Source of the DNA: Bacteroidota bacterium
GTDB lineage: Bacteria > Bacteroidota > Bacteroidia > Bacteroidales > NBLH01
Reading direction: 5' to 3'
DNA length: 64,000 nt
NCBI GenBank assembly: GCA_025361565.1
Contig: JANYKN010000007.1
Location: 86,711 to 150,710 of the forward strand
In this document: one piece after another, positions 44,365 through 53,127 of the stretch
Position numbering within the stretch: position 1 is the stretch's first letter
Layout of the letters: each line of letters opens with the position of its first letter
Notes under the pieces: model-generated
The model's input: the letters and a program-made list of their open reading frames with translations, nothing else
What the model was told of the DNA's origin: nothing
The model's database searches: none
Program-made: the position numbers and the translations under genes

Positions 44365-45192
44365 ATGATTCAAAAAATTAACCCAATAGGGGTATTTGAT
44401 TCCGGATATGGCGGATTAACCGTATTATCTGAATTTTTTGACTTGTTACCGGAATATGATTTCTATTATCTTGGAGATAATGCACGCTCACCTTATGGAC
44501 CACGCTCCTTTGATACGGTTTATGCTTATACTTTGCAAGCTGTAAAAAAATTATTCGAAATGGGATGCCATTTGGTTATTCTGGCGTGCAATACAGCTTC
44601 GGCAAAAGCACTTAGAAGTATTCAGCAAAATGATTTACCTGGAATTGATCCTAACCGAAGGGTTTTAGGGGTAATACGTCCAAGTGTTGAAGCAATTGGA
44701 ACTTATACAAAAACCAATCATATAGGTATACTTGGAACTTCAGGAACTGTTATTTCTAATTCATATCCTCTTGAAATTAAAAAAATTTACCCTGAAATTT
44801 CAGTTACACAAGAAGCCTGCCCAATGTGGGTGCCACTAGTCGAGAACAATGAACATAATAGTATAGGTGCCGATTATTTTATTGAAAAAAATATTCATTC
44901 ACTTATTCAGAAAAATAATCAACTAGACACTATTATTTTAGCTTGTACTCATTATCCGCTGCTATTTGAAAAAATCAGAAAATACGTACCTGAAAATATC
45001 AATATCATTTCTCAGGGCAAAATAGTTGCGAAGAGCCTAAAAGATTATCTGCACAGGCATCCGGAAATGGATGATAAATGCAGCAAAAATAATATACGTA
45101 AATTTTTTACTACAGAATCGGTTGAAATTTTTATGGAAAGAGCTCAATTATTCTGCGAACAAATTGAGAATATTGAACATTTAGAGTTGTAA
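44365..45192 (+). CDS. murI: Glutamate racemase
   Basis: Converts L- to D-glutamate for peptidoglycan precursors. The motifs VFDSGYGGLTVL, YLGDNARSPYG, the first catalytic Cys in LACNTASA and the second in LACTHYPLL are all present. I choose ATG at 44365; a TTG start six codons upstream would overlap the terminator stem end and is unlikely. The protein has about 275 residues, normal for the family. It follows the bamA-skp unit by 70 bp across a terminator, so it has its own promoter or is reached by readthrough. It is convergent with the next gene. Confidence 0.95.
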   Translation: MIQKINPIGVFDSGYGGLTVLSEFFDLLPEYDFYYLGDNARSPYGPRSFDTVYAYTLQAVKKLFEMGCHLVILACNTASAKALRSIQQNDLPGIDPNRRVLGVIRPSVEAIGTYTKTNHIGILGTSGTVISNSYPLEIKKIYPEISVTQEACPMWVPLVENNEHNSIGADYFIEKNIHSLIQKNNQLDTIILACTHYPLLFEKIRKYVPENINIISQGKIVAKSLKDYLHRHPEMDDKCSKNNIRKFFTTESVEIFMERAQLFCEQIENIEHLEL

Positions 45193-45203
45193 ATCAGTGT
45201 ATT

Positions 45204-45719
45204 TTATACTTTGTACCAACTAGAGTATATAGCATAGCTATTTGCAATTCTATTAATTTGGCCTTCCAAAAGCTCGGTACTTATTTCTTTAATTAGTTTA
45301 GCTGGGGAACCAGCAAAAACACTTCCGGATTTAATAATTGTTCCTTGAGTAACAACAGCTCCAGCAGCTACAATAGAGTTACTTTCAACAACAGCACCAT
45401 CCATAACAATAGCTCCCATACCAATCAATACATTATCATTGATTGTACAGCCGTGAATAATAGCCCCATGTGCAATTGATACTGAATTTCCAATATTGGT
45501 AGGATTTTTTTCAAAAGTGCCATGAATGATTGCTCCATCCTGAACATTAACGTTATTACCAAGCTTTATATAGTTTACATCGCCCCGTAATACGGCATTA
45601 AACCAAATACTGCAATTATCTCCTATGGTTACATTTCCAACAATGGTGGCATTTTCGGCTAAAAAGCAATTCTCACTTATGTTTGGCTCGTAGCCTCTTA
45701 CTGATATGATAAGTGCCAT
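45204..45719 (-). CDS. Gamma carbonic anhydrase family protein (YrdA-like)
   Basis: A 171-residue left-handed beta-helix protein made of hexapeptide repeats. The metal-binding His residues of the gamma class are present (His66, His84, His89), as are the Arg45/Asp47 and Gln60/Asp61 pairs seen around the active site. Members form trimers. Bacterial YrdA-type members often show little carbonic anhydrase activity, so the true reaction is uncertain. The gene is convergent with murI, with 11 bp between stops, and its upstream region is 225 bp of AT-rich DNA. Confidence 0.9.
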   Translation of the reverse strand: MALIISVRGYEPNISENCFLAENATIVGNVTIGDNCSIWFNAVLRGDVNYIKLGNNVNVQDGAIIHGTFEKNPTNIGNSVSIAHGAIIHGCTINDNVLIGMGAIVMDGAVVESNSIVAAGAVVTQGTIIKSGSVFAGSPAKLIKEISTELLEGQINRIANSYAIYSSWYKV

Positions 45720-45944
45720 TTTAAAATAATTTTACTTTTATTACTTTTTGTTGAAAAATATTGGATCGAAATAATCAATAAATTAAAGGAAGCCAAAAAG
45801 AATAGTTAAATTTTTTAATTTAATATACGTTTATTTTAAAATTATAATAGATTTTACATGATGATTTTCAATGATTATGAAAAAATGATTCATAAGAATT
45901 ATAGGAAATATAATTCAAAATTTCGATATCAGCAATGCGTATAA

Positions 45945-46340
45945 TTAATCAATATTAGATTCAATATTAACAGGGAATTCAAACTTAAGTTTTATCAGGT
46001 TAGAATATCGAGTTCCAGCTTTTAACATATCTGTATCTTCTTTATCATAGTACCATTTTATTAATACATTTTGGCTAACGTTACAAATTTCGAGAATTCG
46101 CAACAACTTGGCTATTTGCTTGGATGAGGCTGTATTAAAATAATCTAGCTTAAAGTTTAAAACAAAGTTAGAAGGAGCTTCTTTGGAGTTTAAAAATTTA
46201 GTAGTCCAATCGAAAACCGGTTGATAAAAGTCAATAGCATTTTCAGGTAATGATTTACCCTCAATCACATATAAATCAACTTCGGGTTCAAAATAAATCT
46301 TTGGGGTATCATCGCTTGGTTCAATATGTAATGCTTCCAT
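45945..46340 (-). CDS. SiaC-like regulatory phosphoprotein (DUF1987)
   Basis: A 131-residue STAS-like protein of the SiaC family. In Pseudomonas, SiaC is phosphorylated by the kinase SiaB and dephosphorylated by SiaA, and free SiaC activates a diguanylate cyclase. The family core DYFNTASSKQIAKLLR (about 66-81) holds Thr70, in the place of the phosphorylated Thr of SiaC. It lies 3 bp after the SiaB-like gene on the same strand, so the two are coupled. No SiaA phosphatase or SiaD cyclase is seen in the window; in Bacteroidota the output may differ. Confidence 0.85.
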   Translation of the reverse strand: MEALHIEPSDDTPKIYFEPEVDLYVIEGKSLPENAIDFYQPVFDWTTKFLNSKEAPSNFVLNFKLDYFNTASSKQIAKLLRILEICNVSQNVLIKWYYDKEDTDMLKAGTRYSNLIKLKFEFPVNIESNID

Positions 46341-46343
46341 GGT

Positions 46344-47483
46344 TTAGTTTTTAGAAATTTTTGCCCTTAAAGTGTAGAAAGAATATGTTTCATCAATCTT
46401 TAGAAAATTAAACTCCAATGTACTATCTGTTTTTAACCGAATATCAATCATACCCAAACCTGCTTCTTTATTGGAGTCAATTTCAAAATCAAACAATCTG
46501 TTGTTGTAAAATTCATCGAGTTGTTCTCTGTCCAAATTATTCACGTATTCCAATTTTTGAGTCAGAATAGGAATTTTAGTATTCCTGATATAATTCCCTG
46601 TATTTAGAAGATATTCTTCATCTGTTTCGCTAATATAGAATAATCCGGCTTTGCCTTCAGGAGTTTGTTTATAATCATCTCCATGCTGAATAATATTTTG
46701 AAACATCTCAACCATGGTATTATAGAATCTTTTTTTCAAACTCACATTCTCAACCATTTGTTTTTCAATGATGGAGAGTAAATTCATTAAACTTTCCTGA
46801 TTAAAGTAACTGTTGAAAATAATAAGAACATTTTCTTCATTGAGCATCTTATGCAGCGCACTGATATATTTTATTGAACCAGGGTTGGCAGAAGTACTTA
46901 GGGATGTACCTGAAGAAGTAGTAGGAATTTCTGTGTGAAGGTAAAAATAAGAATACTTATCATCCACTTTTTCAAAAGTATACAATAATTTATTTCCAGA
47001 TTTTCTGGCCATATCAATTAACCCAAGCCCTGCCCCACCTTTGCTTGAAATTTTTCCATCAACAAGCACTTGTCTGTGATAAGCTTTGAGTTCGTCCTCA
47101 TCCAATTTGTTCACCTGCTCAATCTGGGCAGTTAAAGAAGGAATATTCTCATTCTCAATTAAATTGCCGGTGGTAATAAAATATTTAAAATTTTCTTTTT
47201 TAAGAACGAATACTCCATTATTGTTCTCAACTTCTTCATCAATATCTGCCTGATGTTTGGTAATATTTTGAAGGCCTTCGACCATAACGTTGTACACTTT
47301 CCGTTTTAATGCTCTTGGATCATCCTTTTTTACTAAATTAGTCTCAGCAAGGGCTAAAATATTATCAGTAATTTTTGCAGTAAAAAGTCCCCGATAAATA
47401 TAATTCAGGTTGTCTTTCTGCATAGCCTTGAATAGCTTAAATATAAAACCAAGCTTTTCTTTATTTAAAGGATCTCCACTCAT
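46344..47483 (-). CDS. SiaB-family protein kinase, tandem two-module form
   Basis: A 379-residue protein made of two copies of the SiaB (DUF6272) module. Each has an HATPase-like pattern: YNVMVEGLQNITKH (about 63-76) and YNTMVEMFQNIIQH (about 247-260) as N-box-like helices, GNLIEN and GNYIRN strands, and GGAGLGLIDMARK / EAGLGMIDIRLK as G-box-like motifs. SiaB proteins phosphorylate their SiaC partner, whose gene follows by 3 bp. The usual family length is about 190 residues, so this is a duplication-fusion. Both copies keep the main motifs, though their sequences have diverged. No membrane or sensor domain is attached. Confidence 0.82.
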   Translation of the reverse strand: MSGDPLNKEKLGFIFKLFKAMQKDNLNYIYRGLFTAKITDNILALAETNLVKKDDPRALKRKVYNVMVEGLQNITKHQADIDEEVENNNGVFVLKKENFKYFITTGNLIENENIPSLTAQIEQVNKLDEDELKAYHRQVLVDGKISSKGGAGLGLIDMARKSGNKLLYTFEKVDDKYSYFYLHTEIPTTSSGTSLSTSANPGSIKYISALHKMLNEENVLIIFNSYFNQESLMNLLSIIEKQMVENVSLKKRFYNTMVEMFQNIIQHGDDYKQTPEGKAGLFYISETDEEYLLNTGNYIRNTKIPILTQKLEYVNNLDREQLDEFYNNRLFDFEIDSNKEAGLGMIDIRLKTDSTLEFNFLKIDETYSFYTLRAKISKN

Positions 47484-47805
47484 ATTCTTTGCTAATTTTA
47501 GCTAAATATATTCAAATTATAAAGGAATCCAAAATAATATTTACGGAATCACTAATTTATTAAGCAAAACTATAAATTTGTTGAAAGAAAACCGAAACAT
47601 ATTGTAAAAATATATAAACTCTTTCAAGATTAATGGGTACTAAATTACAATAAATTTGCAATTATTGTATATTGCAATTGATTGATAGTCGAACTAAAGT
47701 GATTGATAATCAATAAATAAACATGAAATAATCAAGTGTTAAAAATTAGTTTTTTGCTGAAATTTAACAAAAAAACCAACAATATTTCTTTTTCAAATTT
47801 ACAAA
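47484..47805. other. Divergent gene-free stretch of 322 bp
   Basis: AT-rich DNA upstream of the SiaB-like gene and of a plus-strand run. A TAAATTTG box at 47651-47658 could drive the plus strand. Nothing else was recognised. Confidence 0.45.
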
Positions 47806-48003
47806 GTGTTTTTCAATAAAAAAAAGGCGATTCAAAATCTTGATCAACACTTTAATATTAATTCTTTAAAGTCTAACTGGAACAAGCTATATTATTGTCT
47901 GAAACAGATTCAAAAAGATTCATGCTATGAATTATTATTGAAAATTTTTGAAACAAAGCGAATATGTTATAGATTAGCAGAAATAAAAAATAAAATAGAT
48001 TAA
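47806..48003 (+). CDS. Possible small basic protein (GTG start)
   Basis: Not recognised. A 65-residue frame starts at a GTG and is rich in Lys, Asn and Ile (FFNKKKAIQNL; ends EIKNKID). The ATG of the next gene is 3 bp after its stop, which supports translation. Base composition is close to that of the surrounding AT-rich DNA, so it could also be chance. Confidence 0.35.
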   Translation: MFFNKKKAIQNLDQHFNINSLKSNWNKLYYCLKQIQKDSCYELLLKIFETKRICYRLAEIKNKID

Positions 48004-48006
48004 TAA

Positions 48007-48492
48007 ATGATAATAGTTGATAATAAAATTCAAGTGGCAAAAATAAAATTAGCTTATATTGTCACATTTTTAATGGGAATATTTCTAGTGATATCATCCC
48101 ATTTTATCGGACTAACCGAAGTAGAAACACATGTGTGTATAATTTCGGGAGTAGTTCTTTTAATCACTTTTATTTATCTTCTTTTGATTAAACCTCAATA
48201 CGTGTATTTTTCAGTAGAAAGTAATTCTAAAATTATTGTGAGGAATTATCAGGCATTACCTGTATTCAGAAAATATAAAGCTTTTGAAATAAAAATTGAA
48301 AACATTAAAGATTATGAACTAAAATCCAGTTTTTTTAATCAAGTTAAACAAATAAGGTTTTTAGTATCCACAAAAAATAAGATCGGTAAATATCCATGGA
48401 TCTGTTTAAGCGCCTTGCCCAAAAAGGATATCAATTCACTGATTGTTTTTTTAAATAAAATATTACCGGTTGAAAAACGTAAAACACTTTAA
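48007..48492 (+). CDS. Small membrane protein with PH-like domain
   Basis: Not assigned to a named family. The 161-residue protein has two membrane helices (about 15-35 and 44-62) followed by a soluble domain (about 68-155). Its strand pattern (YVYFSVESNSKIIVRNYQ, then AFEIKIENIKDYELKS) resembles bacterial PH-like domains of the YdbT/YcxB type. Such proteins sit in the inner membrane, and their roles are poorly known. It begins a plus-strand run of small envelope genes that reaches the YidD-like gene. The end is well conserved in pattern (PWICLSALPKKD). Confidence 0.6.
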   Translation: MIIVDNKIQVAKIKLAYIVTFLMGIFLVISSHFIGLTEVETHVCIISGVVLLITFIYLLLIKPQYVYFSVESNSKIIVRNYQALPVFRKYKAFEIKIENIKDYELKSSFFNQVKQIRFLVSTKNKIGKYPWICLSALPKKDINSLIVFLNKILPVEKRKTL

Positions 48493-48555
48493 TTACAATC
48501 AAGTTAAAAATATTGCTTATTTTTGAATTATAAAAGGAAATTAAAATATATACAT

Positions 48556-49122
48556 ATGAAAAGAATCGTTCTATCCCTCGTTTTGTTTTTTGGAGTTGTA
48601 ATTTCAAATCAAGCTCAGGTATTATTTAGCACAGCCCAAACGCTCAAAGGCGGCGCATGGAATATTGGTATAAATCCTGTGTTTGCAGATAATTCAGGCG
48701 GAGATTTTGCAATGTTTTTTCATGGTGGTTATGGCCTAAGTAATAGTTCAGATCTAGGCCTGAAATTGGGCTTTGGCTGGCGTGATCCATATGTTGGCCT
48801 GGATTATGAAAGGACTGTTCTTGCAGGGAAACCATCAGTATCTGTTTTTGGTGGCATGCATTATTGGAATGATTTTGGGCTGGACTTAGGTTCAAAAGTA
48901 ACATTTCCAATTGGGAATGTTAGAATTACCTCAGGATTAGATTTAGATATTGATTTTGGGCAAGATACAAATAACGATTTGAAAATATATGCCCCACTAT
49001 GGTTGCCAATAAGCATTGAAGTTTATTTGAAAAAGCAACTTTCATTGGTTTTTGAAGGCAATATTAAATTAACAAGTACCGCATTTACAACTGTTGGTGG
49101 TGGTATAAATATTTATTTCTAA
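48556..49122 (+). CDS. Small outer membrane beta-barrel protein
   Basis: I start at ATG 48556, which gives a clean signal peptide (MKRIVLSLVLFFGVV..NQAQ) and 188 residues; the frame extends 11 codons upstream without a good start. The mature part has about eight amphipathic strands (GGAWNIGINPVFA, GLKLGFGWRDPYVGLDYE, GSKVTFPIGN) and an end strand TTVGGGINIYF ending in Phe, as expected for an outer-membrane barrel. No family assigned. It sits 63 bp after the PH-like protein and is the third gene of the run. Confidence 0.65.
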   Translation: MKRIVLSLVLFFGVVISNQAQVLFSTAQTLKGGAWNIGINPVFADNSGGDFAMFFHGGYGLSNSSDLGLKLGFGWRDPYVGLDYERTVLAGKPSVSVFGGMHYWNDFGLDLGSKVTFPIGNVRITSGLDLDIDFGQDTNNDLKIYAPLWLPISIEVYLKKQLSLVFEGNIKLTSTAFTTVGGGINIYF

Positions 49123-49174
49123 AAATTATTAAATGCTGGTCTTCCGGCTTTTTTTTTAATATAATTCCAATAAA

Positions 49175-49642
49175 GTGATAAAATTCCTACTTATCCCCAT
49201 CTTATTATTAACCGTTAATACCTTAATGGCTATTGATATTAAAGCTGATTTATTTAGCTATGATGAAAAAAAAGTTGAAAATGAGTTTATTGAATTATCA
49301 AAATTAGAAACGTTTATAAAAGAAAATCCACAGGCAAGTATTGAAGAATTAACAAATCTACATCCTGAAATAGATAAAATGACAAATTTATCGATGGCTT
49401 CTTTATATAACAATACAGAAATAATGGCTCCAGGCAAAATTTCATCGTTTTGGTTTACTTTTATGTTTAGTGCAGTAGGTACTTATTCACTTTATGGAGC
49501 AGTTGCCGGTCCAATTTCGGTCGGAGTTGTTTATTTTTCAACGCATAAGGATAGAAATGAGACTAAAAAAGCATTATGGGGATGTTTAACAGGAACATTG
49601 ATTGGGGCTGGCATAAAATTAGTAGTGGTAAAATTAATGTAA
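49175..49642 (+). CDS. Small exported or membrane protein (GTG start)
   Basis: Not recognised. A 155-residue frame starts at GTG 49175 with a hydrophobic leader (about 1-19, ending LMAID), then a helical stretch of about 60 residues, and two hydrophobic segments near the C-terminus (about 95-120 and 130-153, rich in Gly, Ala and Val). It is 10 bp before the next gene and probably translated with it. The glycine-rich end is like small membrane proteins often found beside yidD genes in this phylum, but I cannot assign a role. Confidence 0.55.
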   Translation: MIKFLLIPILLLTVNTLMAIDIKADLFSYDEKKVENEFIELSKLETFIKENPQASIEELTNLHPEIDKMTNLSMASLYNNTEIMAPGKISSFWFTFMFSAVGTYSLYGAVAGPISVGVVYFSTHKDRNETKKALWGCLTGTLIGAGIKLVVVKLM

Positions 49643-49652
49643 ATCCACTACT

Positions 49653-50351
49653 ATGGCTTTGTTCAAAAAAAAATCTCGTTTATTAGCATTTTTAACATTA
49701 CTTACAATTGTCTCTTTTCAAATAAATGCACAACAATTTCACCGGATTAAATCAGACTATTCAATAAAATATAAAGATCCCCAAGGAAACCAGATTTTGC
49801 AAATGGGTGTTGTATTTTATGACATCAATTCGAAAAAAATAGTAATGAAAAATGGATTTCCCATACGTGAAATTCTGGTTCAAAAAGATACTACGATTTA
49901 CCAAATACGAAATGAACACCTGATAGCCACTTCCGGCACTTATGCTATGGCAGAGTTATCAGTTTATCATTTGGCACTTATTGGGGATTTGAATAATTAC
50001 GGACTCGACAAAGCGGGTTATACGCTTGATACTTTAAAAAGTGATAAAGGATTAATACTTACCACATGGTCGCCACCAAAGAATGCAAAAGCCTATTTGG
50101 GAAGGATACTTGTTTCATCAAAAGACAAGCAACTCTTTGGAATTGTTTTTCTTGACCCCAGCGAAAAAATAATTGCAAAGCATTTATTCAGGGATTATAT
50201 TAATATTGATGGTTTTGAATTTCCAACAGAAATTTTAGTAATTACTTATGAAGATGATAAAGAAATTTTTAATTTGACTAAATTTAGTAAAATTGTGATT
50301 AATGGAACAGACAATGAGGAGTATTATAATTATAAAATCCCTTCGAACTGA
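49653..50351 (+). CDS. Exported protein, LolA-like pattern
   Basis: A 232-residue protein with a signal peptide (about 1-26, ending INAQ) and an all-beta layout: DYSIKYKDPQGNQIL, KIVMKNGFPIREILVQKDTTIYQ, TAMAELSVYH-like helix, then LDTLKSDKGLILTTWSPP and GRILVSSKDKQLFGIVFLDP. The half-barrel rhythm recalls LolA/LolB and DUF4292-type lipoprotein carriers, but the key motifs were not confirmed, so the call is tentative. It lies 8 bp before the YidD-like gene and 10 bp after the previous gene, in one operon. It ends in TGA. Confidence 0.5.
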   Translation: MALFKKKSRLLAFLTLLTIVSFQINAQQFHRIKSDYSIKYKDPQGNQILQMGVVFYDINSKKIVMKNGFPIREILVQKDTTIYQIRNEHLIATSGTYAMAELSVYHLALIGDLNNYGLDKAGYTLDTLKSDKGLILTTWSPPKNAKAYLGRILVSSKDKQLFGIVFLDPSEKIIAKHLFRDYINIDGFEFPTEILVITYEDDKEIFNLTKFSKIVINGTDNEEYYNYKIPSN

Positions 50352-50359
50352 TTATTAAA

Positions 50360-50791
50360 ATGGAAAAAATACACCGTTATTTCAACCTACTATTACTGGC
50401 CTTTTTCATACTTATTATAAATTTGACTGTATTTTCGCAGAGCAAAAAAGATATTGAAATGCTTAATGGAATTTTTGATCAACAAAATCAAAAAACTGAC
50501 TACAAAACATATATGAGAGGAAATTCCAATGAATTTCAATTATTGGCATCAGGACTTTTTTTATTCTATAAATCTTTAATTTCTTCACAGGATGGTAATC
50601 ATTGTGTTTTTAACCCGTCATGTTCGGTATATATGATCCAATCCATCAAAAAAAACGGCATTTTGATTGGCTTTTCATATGGAATTGATAGGTTAATGCG
50701 CTGTAATAGACTGACTCCGGAAAATTATGAAAGATTTGAAACTACAAATTTACTATCCGACCCTGTTTGGGAATCAAATGAAAAAGAATAA
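50360..50791 (+). CDS. yidD: YidD-like protein with N-terminal signal peptide
   Basis: The YidD signature is clear in residues about 68-120: GLFLFYKSLISSQDGNHCVFNPSCSVYM with the Cys pair, then KKNGILIGFSYGIDRLMRCNR. YidD assists the YidC/Sec insertase at the inner membrane. Ordinary YidD is about 70-90 residues and has no signal peptide; this one has 143 residues with a leader of signal-peptide type (about 1-27, ending FSQ) and a 35-residue linker. It may therefore work outside the inner membrane. Its end overlaps the next gene (stop 50791, start 50778). It is in operon with the LolA-like gene and two TPR proteins. Confidence 0.85.
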   Translation: MEKIHRYFNLLLLAFFILIINLTVFSQSKKDIEMLNGIFDQQNQKTDYKTYMRGNSNEFQLLASGLFLFYKSLISSQDGNHCVFNPSCSVYMIQSIKKNGILIGFSYGIDRLMRCNRLTPENYERFETTNLLSDPVWESNEKE

Positions 50792-51617
50792 AATTATTAT
50801 CCTGATAGGAGTTTTACTGTTCCATACTCAGCTATTTAATGCGCAAAACCTAAAAGATACGGAACATACCAAAAAGTTCGCTGATTATTTATTTAAAAGC
50901 AGACAGTATGTACTTGCTTCAGAAGAATATGAAAGGCTTGTTTTTAATGACTCATTGAATAATCAGGCCAAACTCAAACTTATTCAATCATACCGATTTT
51001 CAAACAATTTCAAGGTTGCACTTCAAAAGTTTGATTATTTCTTTAAAGACAGCCTTAATAGACTTCAACCAGATTTTGCAGAAGAATTTCTAAAAAATTT
51101 AATATTAGAAAAGGAAAATGAGCAAGTATATTCATATCTGGAAAAAAACTCAGTTTTAGAAGAAGGATTCAGGCAAACGTATCAACTTGGAAGTTTGCTC
51201 CTTAAAAAAAATTGGGATACCGCTTTCAATTATGCATTAAAACATCCGGTTACCGAAAGTAAAAAAAATGCAGATTTACATGTAATTGCATTCAGATCGA
51301 AACAAATTAAGTACAAAAAACCATTTAATGCAGCACTTTTTTCAGTTATTATACCAGGCACTGGAAAGATGTATACCAAAAACTGGAAGGACGGTCTGGT
51401 TTCGCTCATGTTCGTAAGTGTTAATGCATGGCAGGCATACAGGGGTTTTAACAAATCAGGGAAAAATTCGGTTTATGGTTGGGTATTTGCGGGATTTGCC
51501 ACCAGTTTTTACATCGGAAATGTTTTTGGATCCTATAAATCAGCTAAAAAATATAATAAAAAACTTGACGATGAAATATATAATGAAGCCTGGCATCTTA
51601 TGGTTGATGATTTTTAG
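50778..51617 (+). CDS. TPR-like protein with PGTG-type membrane domain
   Basis: I start at ATG 50778 (signal-like MKKNKIIILIGVLL, ending NAQ), 14 bp inside the yidD frame; an upstream frame start at 50727 is poorer. The protein has 279 residues. A helical-repeat region (about 25-170) has a TPR-like YVLASEEYERLVFND motif. A C-terminal region has ALFSVIIPGTGKMYTKNWKDGLVSLMF, then hydrophobic helices. The PG-x-G-xxY signature recurs in the next gene, so they are tandem paralogues. Similar tails are seen in DUF5683-type proteins of this phylum. The role is unknown. Confidence 0.6.
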   Translation: MKKNKIIILIGVLLFHTQLFNAQNLKDTEHTKKFADYLFKSRQYVLASEEYERLVFNDSLNNQAKLKLIQSYRFSNNFKVALQKFDYFFKDSLNRLQPDFAEEFLKNLILEKENEQVYSYLEKNSVLEEGFRQTYQLGSLLLKKNWDTAFNYALKHPVTESKKNADLHVIAFRSKQIKYKKPFNAALFSVIIPGTGKMYTKNWKDGLVSLMFVSVNAWQAYRGFNKSGKNSVYGWVFAGFATSFYIGNVFGSYKSAKKYNKKLDDEIYNEAWHLMVDDF

Positions 51618-52428
51618 TCTTCAATTTCATTCCTATTCACAAAACCTGGAACAAACCATTGAATTTGCCGATAAACAATTTGCACAGCAGAACTATCAAT
51701 TGGCTGTAAAGGAATATCAGCGTGCACTTTTTTTTGCCGATGGAAAGAAATTGGATTATCTCTACCAACAAATAGCCCACGCCTTCTTTATTAACAAACA
51801 ATTTGGGCAGGCCTTATATTTTTACGAATTATCGTATAAAACTACAAAAAATGACAGCATTAAAACTGAAATAATATTTAATAAATCGCAATGTTACCTA
51901 TTAACAGGTGATTACAAACACTCTGAGTTTGAATTAATGAACCTCAAAGATAGTTTGTCTGTATACTTTACCGATAGAAGAAAATTCTATTTAGCTGTAA
52001 GCTATTTTGGAATGGAAGATTTTAAAAAATCAGAAAATTATTTTCTGAGCTTATTGCCTGAAAACGAGAAAGAAGGACGGAGTGAAGTATATAAGCTATT
52101 TCATACCAAAAAAAATCTTTATCGTCCAAATCCGAATACAGCCAAAGTTCTAAGCATGATTTTACCGGGTTCAGGACAAATGTACACCGGCGATGTTAAT
52201 AATAGCCTAAACTCACTTTTACTCACCGGAAGTTTTGTTATGCTAGGAGTAGTTATGGCTCAGGAATACAGTATTTTAGATGCTATTTTGACCGCATTTC
52301 CATGGTTTACCAGATATTACAAAGGTGGATATTTAAGTGCAAAAAAAATAGCCCAAAATAAGCGGGCTATTCGAAGAGATAAAACATATAAAAAAGTATT
52401 GGAAATTATTAATGAATCAAAAAATTGA
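51571..52428 (+). CDS. TPR-like protein with PGSG-type membrane domain, paralogue
   Basis: I start at ATG 51571 (MKYIMKPGILWLMIF...HSYSQ), giving 285 residues; ATG 51583 is another option. It overlaps the end of the previous gene by 47 bp. A TPR-like region has QLAVKEYQRALFFADG and AQALYFYELSY-type repeats. The end has SMILPGSGQMYTGDVNNSLNSLLLTG and a membrane helix, the same layout as the preceding protein. Both are probably anchored in the inner membrane with TPRs outside, assembling a partner with the YidD-like protein; this is inferred from context. Confidence 0.6.
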   Translation: MKYIMKPGILWLMIFSLQFHSYSQNLEQTIEFADKQFAQQNYQLAVKEYQRALFFADGKKLDYLYQQIAHAFFINKQFGQALYFYELSYKTTKNDSIKTEIIFNKSQCYLLTGDYKHSEFELMNLKDSLSVYFTDRRKFYLAVSYFGMEDFKKSENYFLSLLPENEKEGRSEVYKLFHTKKNLYRPNPNTAKVLSMILPGSGQMYTGDVNNSLNSLLLTGSFVMLGVVMAQEYSILDAILTAFPWFTRYYKGGYLSAKKIAQNKRAIRRDKTYKKVLEIINESKN

Positions 52429-53127
52429 CTATTTGCTTATTTTGGTAATCATTGAAGATGATTCAAGTTTTCCCTTTTTATCGTAAGTTTCAGTTTTAAC
52501 TGCACCAACATTTTTTGCATACCATTGAGTACATTTCATATTAACTTTAAACATTACTTTTACTTCCATGTCGTAGCTTATTTTAACACATTCGAATGTA
52601 CCTGCTGGGGTTGTAACCGATTCAAATCCATCAACTTTGCGATTTGTAATCAACGTATTTAATGTCATAAGATTAATACCTGAACTGGATATTTTAGCGG
52701 TAACTCTACCGTTTCCTAAAACCTGTCCGGCTTTTAAATTGGAAGGCATTGTCATTTGATCTGTTTCTACCTTTACTTCCATATTTTGATACCCACTCAT
52801 GGTTTTTTGATCCAGAAAATTATTCATGTTAACATAATACTGGCCATTTTCGCATTTTACTGAAAACTCAGTTTTAAATATAGAATCACTTCCTGCCGCT
52901 TTGTATTGCGATGCTACTTTGACGGATTGACCACTTGTAGTCTGAGAGCTTTCAAGAACGGTAGATGTTCCAACTCCGGTAACTTTTCCTTTTTTGTCAT
53001 AGTCAGTAGTCTCAATCTTACTTCCTTTTTCAAGAGGAAAATAAAAGTCACAATCCTGAGATCTTAAACTTTGTTTAATAAATAATGATGATGTGAGCAA
53101 AATTGCATAAATCAATAGTTTTTTCAT
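52429..53127 (-). CDS. TapB-like exported protein
   Basis: A 232-residue protein with a signal peptide (about 1-23, ending LRSQ). The mature part is a beta-rich lipocalin-like fold: YFPLEKGSKIETTDYDKKGKVTG, VESVTTPAGTFECVKISYDMEV and TQWYAKNVGAVKTETYDKKGKL. The last motif is typical of TapB/DUF3108-type proteins of Bacteroidota. They are assumed to sit in the periplasm, and their function is not known. It is convergent with the TPR gene (ends meet at 52428/52429), and its own promoter should lie in the 156 bp toward dprA. Confidence 0.65.
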   Translation of the reverse strand: MKKLLIYAILLTSSLFIKQSLRSQDCDFYFPLEKGSKIETTDYDKKGKVTGVGTSTVLESSQTTSGQSVKVASQYKAAGSDSIFKTEFSVKCENGQYYVNMNNFLDQKTMSGYQNMEVKVETDQMTMPSNLKAGQVLGNGRVTAKISSSGINLMTLNTLITNRKVDGFESVTTPAGTFECVKISYDMEVKVMFKVNMKCTQWYAKNVGAVKTETYDKKGKLESSSMITKISK

